Below are positions 1-5,799 of a stretch of 12,553 nucleotides of DNA, piece after piece. Both the position numbers and the translations under genes were made by a program. The stretch covers positions 5,449 to 18,001 of the forward strand of contig MFLS01000032.1 of the NCBI GenBank assembly GCA_001781625.1. Reading direction: 5' to 3'. How positions within the stretch are numbered: the stretch's first letter is position 1; every line of letters starts with the position of its first letter. Below the pieces are notes generated by a model. That model had not been told where the DNA came from and searched no databases. It was given only the letters and a program-made list of their open reading frames with translations. This DNA comes from Candidatus Kaiserbacteria bacterium RIFCSPHIGHO2_12_FULL_56_13 (lineage in GTDB: Bacteria > Patescibacteriota > Minisyncoccia > Phycocordibacterales > Phycocordibacteraceae).

Positions 1-1
1 A

Positions 2-670
2 TTCAAGGATCTCGTTCGAAAAAACCCGGACAACGTAAATCTCGGGCTCGTGAACTATCCGGTGCTGATGTCTGCAGACATTCTCGGTCCGCAGGCCACT
101 CTTGTGCCGGTAGGGAGCGACCAGCGCCCGAACGTCGAGGTCACCCGGAATCTCGCCAAGCGCTTCAACGACCGTTACGGACAGACGTTCGTCATCCCCA
201 AGATGATGAACGAGATGGTGAAAATCCCGGGACTCGACGGCGAGAAAATGGGGAAATCCGACACGGATAACTCTATCGACATAAACGCGCCGATCGATCA
301 AATACGCCAGCGCTATCGTGAAAAGGGCGTTACTGACCCGGATCGCAAACGAAGATCCGACCCCGGTGATCCCTATAATGGTTGCCGGTCGGTATACCCA
401 CTTCATGAACTCATCAGCAGTGGAGAAGCCGAGTCGCGCGTCATTGCACATCAATGTCAAAGGGCAGAGATCGGCTGTGCTGACTGCAAGGATTTGCTTG
501 TTGACAGCATCGCGAAGATTCTTGAGCCGTTTCAAGAACGGCGCAAAGAACTCGCAGATAAGGATGTGTTGGCCCGAGAAGTCCTTCACGAGGGTGGTAA
601 AAAAGCTCGACGACTCATTATCGAGACGACCGCCATCGTGCGAGACAAAATGGGCATCGTTATCTACTAG
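2..670 (+). CDS. trpS: Tryptophanyl-tRNA synthetase, C-terminal part (5' end outside window)
   Basis: Class I aminoacyl-tRNA synthetase that charges tRNA-Trp in the cytoplasm. The reading frame is open from base 2, so the N-terminal half with the HIGH motif lies outside the window and the GTG at 50 is not the true start. Seen here: the NYPVLMSADIL block, then VPVGSDQ and a VEVTRNLAKRFN helix typical of bacterial TrpS, and the second signature loop as KMGKS (nt 245-259), a variant of KMSKS. The C-terminal part has the family's CxxxxxGCxDCK stretch and an EPFQERRKEL helix before the TAG stop. It converges on the methyltransferase-like gene, and the two share the hairpin at 694-723. The C-terminal half is complete and shows no frameshift. 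I am confident of the identity. Confidence 0.93.
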   Translation, partial: FKDLVRKNPDNVNLGLVNYPVLMSADILGPQATLVPVGSDQRPNVEVTRNLAKRFNDRYGQTFVIPKMMNEMVKIPGLDGEKMGKSDTDNSIDINAPIDQIRQRYREKGVTDPDRKRRSDPGDPYNGCRSVYPLHELISSGEAESRVIAHQCQRAEIGCADCKDLLVDSIAKILEPFQERRKELADKDVLAREVLHEGGKKARRLIIETTAIVRDKMGIVIY

Positions 671-686
671 TCGCCGCAAGGTAACA

Positions 687-731
687 TACAAAAAGGCCCG
701 TTCAACCTAAGTTGAACGGGCCTCATTTTTT
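687..731. terminator. Bidirectional intrinsic terminator between trpS and the methyltransferase-like gene
   Basis: A 13-bp perfect stem (694-706 with 711-723) closes a CTAA loop. A T run follows on the plus strand (725-730) and an A run precedes it (690-694), so it can end transcription from both convergent genes. Confidence 0.9.
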
Positions 732-740
732 AGAAAACAC

Positions 741-1715
741 CTACGACGAGAGCCGATCGATGGCACGGAGTGTATCGACATGCTCATGCGGGAGCACATT
801 TCCGAGCACATTGTTCAGAACCGTGACGATGCCCTTCGGCGGCGAACTGACCGGATCAAGGCACAGCACGAATCCCTTTGGACAGCGGACGAGCGACATG
901 AGATGAATCCGTTCTGCGGGAAAACTGGCCCCAAAAAGATTCCGAACCCCCCATTCGCTGAACCAGTGCGAAAGGAATGGTTCTGATCCATTATCGAACA
1001 ACCCGGTAACTCGGATGGCATCAGGGAGGTGGTCGAGAACGGCGAGACGCACGACGCGTAACGCTTCGACATACTCCTTCCTGTCGGCCTGCGCGATAAG
1101 CTCAATTGGTGGACTTACCGGCACATATTGCGTCCCCTCGAACCGTATTGGTTCGAGGATAAAGCAATCACCGAGTCGCTCCGCATTTCGGACATATCCT
1201 TCGAGTCCCGAGTAAGCATACCCTTCGATTAAACTGGACTCGAGAAGCGCCCACAAACGATAGACACCGATGATGACTCGTCGCGGCATTCGTGGGATGT
1301 GCTGAGCGATTTCGTGTATCGGCCCGGCTATCGCCGTTACGGTATGCGGTGGTTCTTGATAACGAGTGAGATGCGTCTTCTGTGCCATGCCTACCATCGC
1401 CGGAGAGAGATCGTTGAAGAAGATCTTCTTGGGCTTCTGCTTCGCCTTCGCAAGGACATCGCTAACAACGAGAGGATCTCTACAACCTGTCGCCCCGCCG
1501 AGCGTGACGATATCGTCCGCCACCCACCCGCGATCCGTGAAATCCTTGCAGAACGACTCGACAATGGCGAGTTCGCCTGCATTATCGCGCGTCATAAGAG
1601 CATCGTTGTAATTAGGTGCTTGCCGATCCCAGAAGAATGTCTGTTGGGCATGGTCTGGAATCGGCGTGGGCCACTTCCACTCTTCATTCTCTGAAGAGTT
1701 CAAAGGACTGGTCAT
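741..1715 (-). CDS. Class I SAM-dependent methyltransferase-like protein
   Basis: A 324-residue cytoplasmic protein. Residues 69-84 (IVTLGGATGCRDPLVV) look like a Rossmann SAM-binding motif I in which the usual GxGxG is altered to GGATG. Residues 98-110 (IFFNDLSPAMVGM) match motif II plus the following helix, with Asp102 placed to bind the ribose of SAM. The C-terminal half has no motif I recognise, so the substrate is unknown. I chose the ATG at 1715 because AAGGAG lies just upstream; a longer TTG start at 1751 has no comparable site. It is the third minus-strand gene after the ligase and the deacylase, but it has its own candidate promoter at 1777-1804. It could therefore be transcribed with them or alone. 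It could also be a methyltransferase-fold protein that has lost activity. Confidence 0.65.
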   Translation of the reverse strand: MTSPLNSSENEEWKWPTPIPDHAQQTFFWDRQAPNYNDALMTRDNAGELAIVESFCKDFTDRGWVADDIVTLGGATGCRDPLVVSDVLAKAKQKPKKIFFNDLSPAMVGMAQKTHLTRYQEPPHTVTAIAGPIHEIAQHIPRMPRRVIIGVYRLWALLESSLIEGYAYSGLEGYVRNAERLGDCFILEPIRFEGTQYVPVSPPIELIAQADRKEYVEALRVVRLAVLDHLPDAIRVTGLFDNGSEPFLSHWFSEWGVRNLFGASFPAERIHLMSLVRCPKGFVLCLDPVSSPPKGIVTVLNNVLGNVLPHEHVDTLRAIDRLSS

Positions 1716-1776
1716 CGAACTTCTCCTTATTTCTCCAGGTGTAAAAAACAAGCCCCCAGAGGAGCATCTGTCGGAG

Positions 1777-1804
1777 AGTATAGCCCTTTCTTGCTGGCCC
1801 GCAA
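1777..1804 (-). promoter_or_regulatory. Candidate promoter for the methyltransferase-like gene
   Basis: On the minus strand, TTGCGG (1799-1804) and TATACT (1777-1782) are separated by 16 bp. They sit about 60 nt before the chosen start. The -35 lies inside one arm of an inverted repeat (1796-1826). Confidence 0.5.
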
Positions 1805-1834
1805 TGGACAGGAGTCTGAACGGGCCTGATTTTT
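1796..1834 (+). other. Inverted repeat with T run downstream of the deacylase gene
   Basis: GGCCCG (1796-1801) and CGGGCC (1821-1826) can pair around a 19-nt loop, followed on the plus strand by five T. No plus-strand gene precedes it. Its right half, 1817-1836, nearly repeats the right half of the trpS terminator (713-732), so it may be a duplicated terminator remnant rather than a working one. Confidence 0.4.
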
Positions 1835-2798
1835 AGATCTGGCGAATTTTAACCGGGCGGGAAAGAAAAGCAACTTCCTCGGATATGTCCTTCTTGTCTC
1901 CGCGCCTTGAAGTAGGCATGATGAGGTGACCATCAAATGGGGCATGGATTTCTTCCCCATTCGCATTCCTCGCGAGGAGTTCACCCTTCCGTATTTCATC
2001 GTATGATTTGAAACTCTTAACGAAATCGAATGACGAGTTTGGAAATATGATTGAATCATTGATATGATACTCCCGATAATCGACCCTCCTTTCTGCGGAG
2101 GTGCCCGAAAGCATTCCGAGATTCTGCAAGAGCGCCGTCGCACAGGCAACAGCGCGCCCAAAGGATTCCGGATCCGTATGCTGGCCGGCCTCAATCGCGA
2201 ATACCTGTGTATTTGATTCGAGACCACCATAAAAAGCAAAAGCGGGAGCACCCAATTGAATCTTATCAATATTTGATATGAGTGTTTGGATTGGGAATCC
2301 ACGGACCAGCTCTGGATGAAACCCCCCTCCTCGACTAATAATCATCGGCTCACTCGGATCGAGCGTGCTGTGTACATCTAATCCGACGGTAAATCGCTCC
2401 CAGATTGGATAGACTTTCCGTGCGCGCACAACCTCATATCGAGCATCGTTCTCCAACTCCAACGTATCTTTGGGGAGACGATTCATGTTTACATCACAGT
2501 AACGCGATTTGCGAATCTCCTCTTCGTTTACCGCGCTAAAGAACTTCTCCGTGGCTCGGATATTATTAACGACGAGATAGAGCGATCCGCAAAGCAATTC
2601 CTTTTCTATATGTTTCTCCTTTAGCAAAAATTCAAATACCGCGAGTCCGCTCGGCTCGTTACCATGCGTACACGCCGAAATTCCCAACACTGATCCAGGT
2701 CTCCTGCTATCGACACGCATGACTCCTAAGACTCCTTCATAGGAGCTCTGCTTGAAACGTTCGAATGTAGTCTGCAGTTCAGCAAGCGTGTAACTCAT
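1833..2798 (-). CDS. Succinylglutamate desuccinylase / aspartoacylase family zinc hydrolase
   Basis: Zinc-dependent amidohydrolase of the AstE/AspA group within the M14 carboxypeptidase fold; such enzymes remove acyl groups from N-acyl amino acids. Visible in the 321 residues: the HGNE zinc motif (His45, Glu48), an NNIRA strand (78-82), a DVNMNR block (102-107) matching the family's substrate-binding DxNR, the third zinc ligand His143 in DVHST, and a Glu203 (AIEAGQHTDP) placed as the catalytic base. The C-terminal 80 residues form the small beta domain usual in this family. All expected metal and catalytic residues are present, so it should be active; the substrate is unknown. There is no Shine-Dalgarno before the ATG, but a -10 box ends 7 nt upstream, suggesting a leaderless message in addition to read-through from the ligase gene. 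Confidence 0.85.
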   Translation of the reverse strand: MSYTLAELQTTFERFKQSSYEGVLGVMRVDSRRPGSVLGISACTHGNEPSGLAVFEFLLKEKHIEKELLCGSLYLVVNNIRATEKFFSAVNEEEIRKSRYCDVNMNRLPKDTLELENDARYEVVRARKVYPIWERFTVGLDVHSTLDPSEPMIISRGGGFHPELVRGFPIQTLISNIDKIQLGAPAFAFYGGLESNTQVFAIEAGQHTDPESFGRAVACATALLQNLGMLSGTSAERRVDYREYHINDSIIFPNSSFDFVKSFKSYDEIRKGELLARNANGEEIHAPFDGHLIMPTSRRGDKKDISEEVAFLSRPVKIRQI

Positions 2799-2805
2799 AA
2801 AAGAG

Positions 2806-2811
2806 ATTCTA
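2806..2811 (-). promoter_or_regulatory. -10 element placed for a leaderless deacylase mRNA
   Basis: TAGAAT lies exactly 7 nt upstream of the ATG at 2798, which puts the expected transcription start at or next to the start codon. No clear -35 is visible. Confidence 0.45.
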
Positions 2812-2832
2812 TCGTGTTTATCGGATAATAAG

Positions 2833-2863
2833 AAAGCGGGAGACTGCGTAATCCCCCGCCTTT
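2833..2863 (-). terminator. Imperfect intercistronic hairpin after the ligase gene
   Basis: GCGGG (2836-2840) pairs with CCCGC (2855-2859), with flanking A/T pairs and one bulge, just after the tandem TAG TAA stops of the ligase gene. The following minus-strand sequence is T-rich but interrupted, so it is probably a partial terminator or an mRNA-stabilising hairpin. Confidence 0.5.
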
Positions 2864-2864
2864 A

Positions 2865-3680
2865 CTAACGCGCTGCCTCGACACAAAGCTCGTGACAACG
2901 ATTTGCCCATTCCTCAATACGTTCGAGCGACGAGGTTGAGCCAAACATCCGAAATTCGATAGTTCCATGGATAGAGACCCGGATGAGCGTCCAACAATCG
3001 CGAGGATTGTCGGCAAACTTCTTCAGCAAAGCTTTGCTGAAGAAATCTTCCCAACTCTCGTAGGAAGGAGGTTCGGGATTGAGCTCGACCTTGCGATAAA
3101 TTGCAAGCCGTCTCCCAGAAGAACCGTCTCCTTGTTCACAAAGTTCTGTACATCGGCCAATCACATGGTTGTAGACACGCAGCGCCGTTTCGTGATCGGG
3201 CATGCCGATGTGTACATGCGTGCCCGTCACCTGACAAGCAGCGAGCAGTCGCTCACGCGACATGGTCTCGACGATTCGCGCATATCGTCCGGAAGGATCG
3301 GGATACACATCAAGCGGCATATCGTCTGGAGCCACTTCAAGATAAAGGGCTTGTAAGCCAAGCTGCCTCAAAGAATCAGCGAGTTCCCGGTCCGGCCACG
3401 CAAGAGCTCCTGCCAACTCCGTGATACGACAAGGTCCGATGCGCGTCTCGAGTTGGCACGCTGACAGCTCATAGCCAAGCGCTTCCGCAGGATGAATACG
3501 CACTTCAGGTTCATTCCTCCCGCGCCATCCGTTTCTTTGAACATAATCTATGACTGCGGGTGCCGCCGGGACAATATTTCCACCGCCGTCGGTGATAAAA
3601 CACTCCCTCTCGACCCCAACCTGAAATGCGCCGGCTTGTCTGAAGTTGAACTGTTGCTTGAATAGGTCAAGACTCTCCAT
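2865..3680 (-). CDS. GCS2-family carboxylate-amine ligase (glutamate-cysteine ligase type 2-like)
   Basis: ATP-dependent ligase of the YbdK/EgtA-like GCS2 family, which joins an amine (often that of cysteine) to the gamma-carboxyl of glutamate or a similar acid. Seen in 271 residues: GVERE (22-26) with the metal-binding Glu24, QLETRIGPC (76-84), GTHVHIGM (153-160) with the paired His residues, and TIEFRMFGS (240-248) with Glu242 and Arg244. The order and spacing fit the family, but it is about 100 residues shorter than typical YbdK proteins and ends soon after the last motif. The start at 3680 is chosen over an in-frame ATG at 3737 because GAGGAG lies 7 nt before it, and the upstream ATG falls at the foot of the leader terminator. 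It is the first gene after the T-box leader. The real substrates are unknown. Confidence 0.85.
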   Translation of the reverse strand: MESLDLFKQQFNFRQAGAFQVGVERECFITDGGGNIVPAAPAVIDYVQRNGWRGRNEPEVRIHPAEALGYELSACQLETRIGPCRITELAGALAWPDRELADSLRQLGLQALYLEVAPDDMPLDVYPDPSGRYARIVETMSRERLLAACQVTGTHVHIGMPDHETALRVYNHVIGRCTELCEQGDGSSGRRLAIYRKVELNPEPPSYESWEDFFSKALLKKFADNPRDCWTLIRVSIHGTIEFRMFGSTSSLERIEEWANRCHELCVEAAR

Positions 3681-3739
3681 GACGTATCTCCTCTTTGAGC
3701 CTTTGGGTTGAAAGGAACTTCTCGGGTCTTTGTACATAC

Positions 3740-3978
3740 AAAAACCCGCCCTCGCGACACAAGCAAAATGCTTGCATCGTAAGGGCGGGTTTCCGCGGTG
3801 CCACCTTACTTTATGCTCACCGGCTCATCGAGACACCGGTTATCCCATGGTTACGGAGGATACCGGGCTTCCACATGCGCAGAAGCCACCTTGCCCTTCC
3901 GCCGGAGCGTCAGGACGATTCCGGCCCAACCCCGCCCGCCAGTTGGCGGACGGGACCAGAATCAGAGGTTTTAATCTA
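3740..3978 (-). promoter_or_regulatory. T-box riboswitch leader with terminator/antiterminator
   Basis: The T-box core AAGGTGGCACCGCGG reads at 3807-3793 on the minus strand. The antiterminator forms from 3804-3809 with 3779-3784, leaving the UGGC bulge at 3803-3800 and a GCGG/CCGC inner helix. The competing terminator is a long hairpin (3782-3792 with 3742-3752, extended inward through GCAAGC/GCTTGT) followed by TTTTT (3744-3740). A stem III-like hairpin is at 3819-3840. In T-boxes the bulge pairs with the NCCA end of an uncharged tRNA, so UGGC calls for discriminator G73: Trp, Asp, Asn, Glu, Gln or Ser rather than most others. I could not place a canonical stem I specifier loop with confidence. 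Confidence 0.9.
3931..3954. repeat. REP-like 10-bp palindrome inside the T-box leader
   Basis: 3931-3940 pairs with 3945-3954 (one G-U pair in the RNA) around a 4-nt loop. It is very GC-rich and resembles a dispersed hairpin more than a T-box element; it lies where stem I would begin. Confidence 0.5.
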
Positions 3979-3983
3979 CGGCA

Positions 3984-4012
3984 AGTTTATCAGTCAAGTA
4001 TTCACTTGTCAA
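3984..4012 (-). promoter_or_regulatory. Sigma70-type promoter of the T-box operon
   Basis: A perfect TTGACA (-35, 4007-4012) and TAAACT (-10, 3984-3989) separated by exactly 17 bp on the minus strand, giving a start near 3977. It lies directly behind the HAD gene terminator. Confidence 0.85.
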
Positions 4013-4020
4013 ACAGCGAC

Positions 4021-4049
4021 AAAAGCCGCTCGGATTTATCCGAGCGGCT
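4021..4049 (-). terminator. Terminator of the HAD gene, overlapping its stop codon
   Basis: A 12-bp perfect stem (4038-4049 with 4024-4035) followed on the minus strand by TTTT. The HAD stop codon (4036-4038) lies at the loop, so the last four codons form one arm of the terminator. Confidence 0.85.
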
Positions 4050-4476
4050 CCTTTAAAATGATTGGGACGATTTCAGACATGTTTGTGACGGTTCTCCAGG
4101 GTTCTTCTCCGGTCACCGAAGGTCCCTCGGAAGCGAATTTCCCGTTTTTGAACCAGATAGTCTTGGCTTTGCATTGATTACCGTAAAGAATCTCTTCCTT
4201 GATCCTATCGCCGATGACATAGACCTCACCAGCAGAAGCACAAAGTGGTTGGAATACCTCTCTTGATTTGCTGGGTACGAGAAGAACGCCATGAAAGAAA
4301 TCTCTGATCTGAAGTCGCAGGAGAATGTCTGAACGATTTCCTTCATCACGAGTAACGACATACAGACGCATACCGGCATCCTTGAGCCTCTGGAGAGTAT
4401 CAATGACGCCCGGAAGGAGAGCGTCCTTATCCGGGTCGTAAAGAGTTCGGTAGAGATCAAATATGACGACTGGCAT
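4036..4476 (-). CDS. Small HAD-superfamily hydrolase
   Basis: A 146-residue phosphatase-like protein of the haloacid dehalogenase fold. Motif I is FDLYRTLYD (6-14), with nucleophile Asp7 and a Tyr replacing the second Asp, as in the haloacid dehalogenase-type FDxYGT variant. Motif II Thr42 is in YVVTRD, motif III Lys70 in SKSREV, and motif IV is GDRIKEE (89-95). No sizeable cap domain is present, so it probably acts on an exposed or large substrate. I start it at ATG 4476 because the first hydrophobic strand should begin the protein and GGAG lies 6 nt upstream; an in-frame ATG at 4524 adds 16 residues unlike the family. With Tyr in place of the general acid Asp, phosphatase activity should not be assumed. 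No functional link to the neighbours is visible. Confidence 0.8.
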   Translation of the reverse strand: MPVVIFDLYRTLYDPDKDALLPGVIDTLQRLKDAGMRLYVVTRDEGNRSDILLRLQIRDFFHGVLLVPSKSREVFQPLCASAGEVYVIGDRIKEEILYGNQCKAKTIWFKNGKFASEGPSVTGEEPWRTVTNMSEIVPIILKEPLG

Positions 4477-4543
4477 TTCTGGCTCCGTTAGAATCTCCGA
4501 GAGCCATCCTACACCATAATCCAATCTTCAGGGAGTATCCGCG

Positions 4544-4549
4544 TATACT
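4544..4549 (+). promoter_or_regulatory. -10 element before a micro-ORF or small RNA
   Basis: TATACT followed 7 nt later by GTG (4557), which is also the predicted transcription start. The -35 region is weak. Confidence 0.4.
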
Positions 4550-4556
4550 AGATGCA

Positions 4557-4706
4557 GTGAAGATATTCACGATATGTGCGCTCCTAATCATCCTTTCCGT
4601 CCCCTCACCCGCTCTCTTGCGGGCCTCTTTCCTGCGCGTCGATACACTAAGTCTCCCCATCACGCCTAGCAAAGAGCCCCGCAATCGCGGGGCTCTTGCT
4701 TTGTAG
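4557..4706 (+). CDS. Possible 49-residue secreted micro-protein, or a small RNA
   Basis: An open frame from GTG to TAG. It encodes a Lys-containing N-terminus, a hydrophobic stretch (residues 3-15, IFTICALLIILSV) and a small-residue region (SPALLRA), which together look like a signal peptide with a mature tail of about 26 residues. The frame runs straight through the terminator hairpin at 4672-4697, which is unusual for a protein gene. The transcript would begin with a GTGAA/TTCAC mini-hairpin. A terminated RNA of about 145 nt is therefore equally possible. There is no Shine-Dalgarno; translation would have to be leaderless. Confidence 0.3.
   Translation: MKIFTICALLIILSVPSPALLRASFLRVDTLSLPITPSKEPRNRGALAL
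4671..4701 (+). terminator. Intrinsic terminator after the micro-ORF
   Basis: An 11-bp perfect GC-rich stem (4672-4682 with 4687-4697), loop AATC, followed by a short interrupted T-rich tail. Confidence 0.65.
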
Positions 4707-4740
4707 CATGACCGGTTTCGGTTCCCTTCTATCCGTGCAT

Positions 4741-4776
4741 GCCCTGTTGGTGGGGTCTAGAAACCACCAACAGGGC
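4741..4776. repeat. Perfect 13-bp inverted repeat upstream of the GNAT gene
   Basis: 4741-4753 pairs perfectly with 4764-4776 around a 10-nt loop. No T run follows, so it is not an ordinary terminator. It lies about 70 nt before the GNAT start and may be a leader structure or protein site. No convincing GNAT promoter was found in 4707-4846. Confidence 0.6.
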
Positions 4777-4846
4777 GCTCATGAGACTTCTGGGACTCAT
4801 AAGATGGCCACCCGTTCTTTAACACTACCCAGATAAGGAGACCGTT

Positions 4847-5731
4847 GTGAATAAGAACGATATATCGTTGCTTCGCTTCTCGCCGCACACGAGCGACCGA
4901 GAGATTACTGAACAGCACGAAATCTCTACCGACGCATCCTGTTGGATTACGCTCCGGTTGGGAAAAGTGATTGGCTTCTGTTGGGGATATCCCATCAGTC
5001 CTACCGAGCTCGAGCGAAAACTCGACATCAGTGTCGTCGATGCTATAAAAGAGCATTTCGGCGAAGTGAATTTCGTCGCGTATCAAGACGAGCTTGGAGT
5101 CATCGAGACGGAACGGAATCGCAAGATTGCGCGACAGCTGTTTGAAAAACGTCTGGAGGATTTCGAAGCTCAGAAGCTCGAAATCGGTATTGTCCGGACA
5201 CGGGAATTGCCCGAAGCATCGGTGACCTACAAATGGTTTACTGAAAAACTCGGATATCACGTCCTCGCACGGTATCCAGACGGTGATGGCCGAGTCGTTT
5301 TAGGCCAGGGACTCGATGAAGTAAGGCGTCGACTCAAAAAGGAGAGTGTCATGAATAAATGGGATGTTCTATCGGAAGCGATGTATGCAGAAAATCGGGA
5401 TGATGAGGTGTTCCTCAAGGAACGCATCACGCCCGAAAGGTTACGCGAAGCATACGGGCGCAACCGTGCTGTCATTATCGAGCAAGGAGATCGTATCGTT
5501 GGTATCGGTGCGCTCTGGGAAACGGACCACCCGCAATGGCTTGAGCTCGGTTCCTTCTTTGTTCCGCGAGATATGCGAGGAGGCGGTATCGGTTCACGCA
5601 TATATAGACAACGCCTCGAATTAGTCCCGGGCGGTATGCGCTGCTTCACCGTGACGCACAACCCGAAGGCTGTTCAGCTCGCAAAACGACATGGGTTTTC
5701 GTCCTTAACTGTACGACGTCTTGACAATTAG
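4847..5731 (+). CDS. Tandem GNAT N-acetyltransferase
   Basis: A 294-residue protein with two GNAT-like halves; GNAT enzymes move an acetyl group from acetyl-CoA to an amine. The C-terminal half is typical: a strand ELGSFFV (233-239), then RDMRGGGIGS (241-250) as the pyrophosphate loop, then HNPKAVQLAKRHGF (271-284) as the motif B helix. The N-terminal half has a strand and helix around ERNRKIARQLFEKR (89-102) with a degenerate acetyl-CoA loop, and KWFTEKLGY (129-137) resembling its closing helix, so it may be inactive. The GTG start is set by AAGGAG 6 nt upstream. A second AAGGAG with the same spacing precedes in-frame Met169. The next gene, 69 bp on, is an MvdC/D-like ATP-grasp ligase; in microviridin clusters a GNAT (MvdB) acetylates the peptide N-terminus, so a similar role is possible but inferred. 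Confidence 0.8.
   Translation: MNKNDISLLRFSPHTSDREITEQHEISTDASCWITLRLGKVIGFCWGYPISPTELERKLDISVVDAIKEHFGEVNFVAYQDELGVIETERNRKIARQLFEKRLEDFEAQKLEIGIVRTRELPEASVTYKWFTEKLGYHVLARYPDGDGRVVLGQGLDEVRRRLKKESVMNKWDVLSEAMYAENRDDEVFLKERITPERLREAYGRNRAVIIEQGDRIVGIGALWETDHPQWLELGSFFVPRDMRGGGIGSRIYRQRLELVPGGMRCFTVTHNPKAVQLAKRHGFSSLTVRRLDN
5339..5353 (+). promoter_or_regulatory. Internal in-frame ribosome binding site and ATG within the GNAT gene
   Basis: AAGGAG (5339-5344), 6 nt, then ATG (5351-5353), in frame with the GNAT gene and exactly at the junction between its two domains. It would yield a separate 126-residue C-terminal acetyltransferase. Confidence 0.65.
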
Positions 5732-5749
5732 ATTTTTATAATCTAAACT
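5721..5749 (+). promoter_or_regulatory. Promoter of the ATP-grasp gene
   Basis: A perfect TTGACA (5721-5726) and TAAACT (5744-5749), 17 bp apart, the same boxes and spacing as the T-box promoter. The -35 overlaps the last codons of the GNAT gene. Confidence 0.75.
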
Positions 5750-5799
5750 ACTTTCAGACGTAAGAAAGAAATCTTTGAAATGAAGAAAGGAATGCTTAG

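Noticed and set aside
1299..1694. Long plus-strand open frame opposite the methyltransferase-like gene
   Set aside because: Arg/Cys/Leu-rich shadow with no ribosome site; the minus-strand frame has clear motifs.
1727..2302. A 191-codon minus-strand frame overlapping the deacylase gene
   Set aside because: Overlaps the zinc hydrolase in another frame, Ser/Arg-rich, no motif.
3695..4177. Plus-strand frame across the T-box leader
   Set aside because: Its length comes from the GC-rich structured RNA on the other strand; no start signal or recognisable domain.
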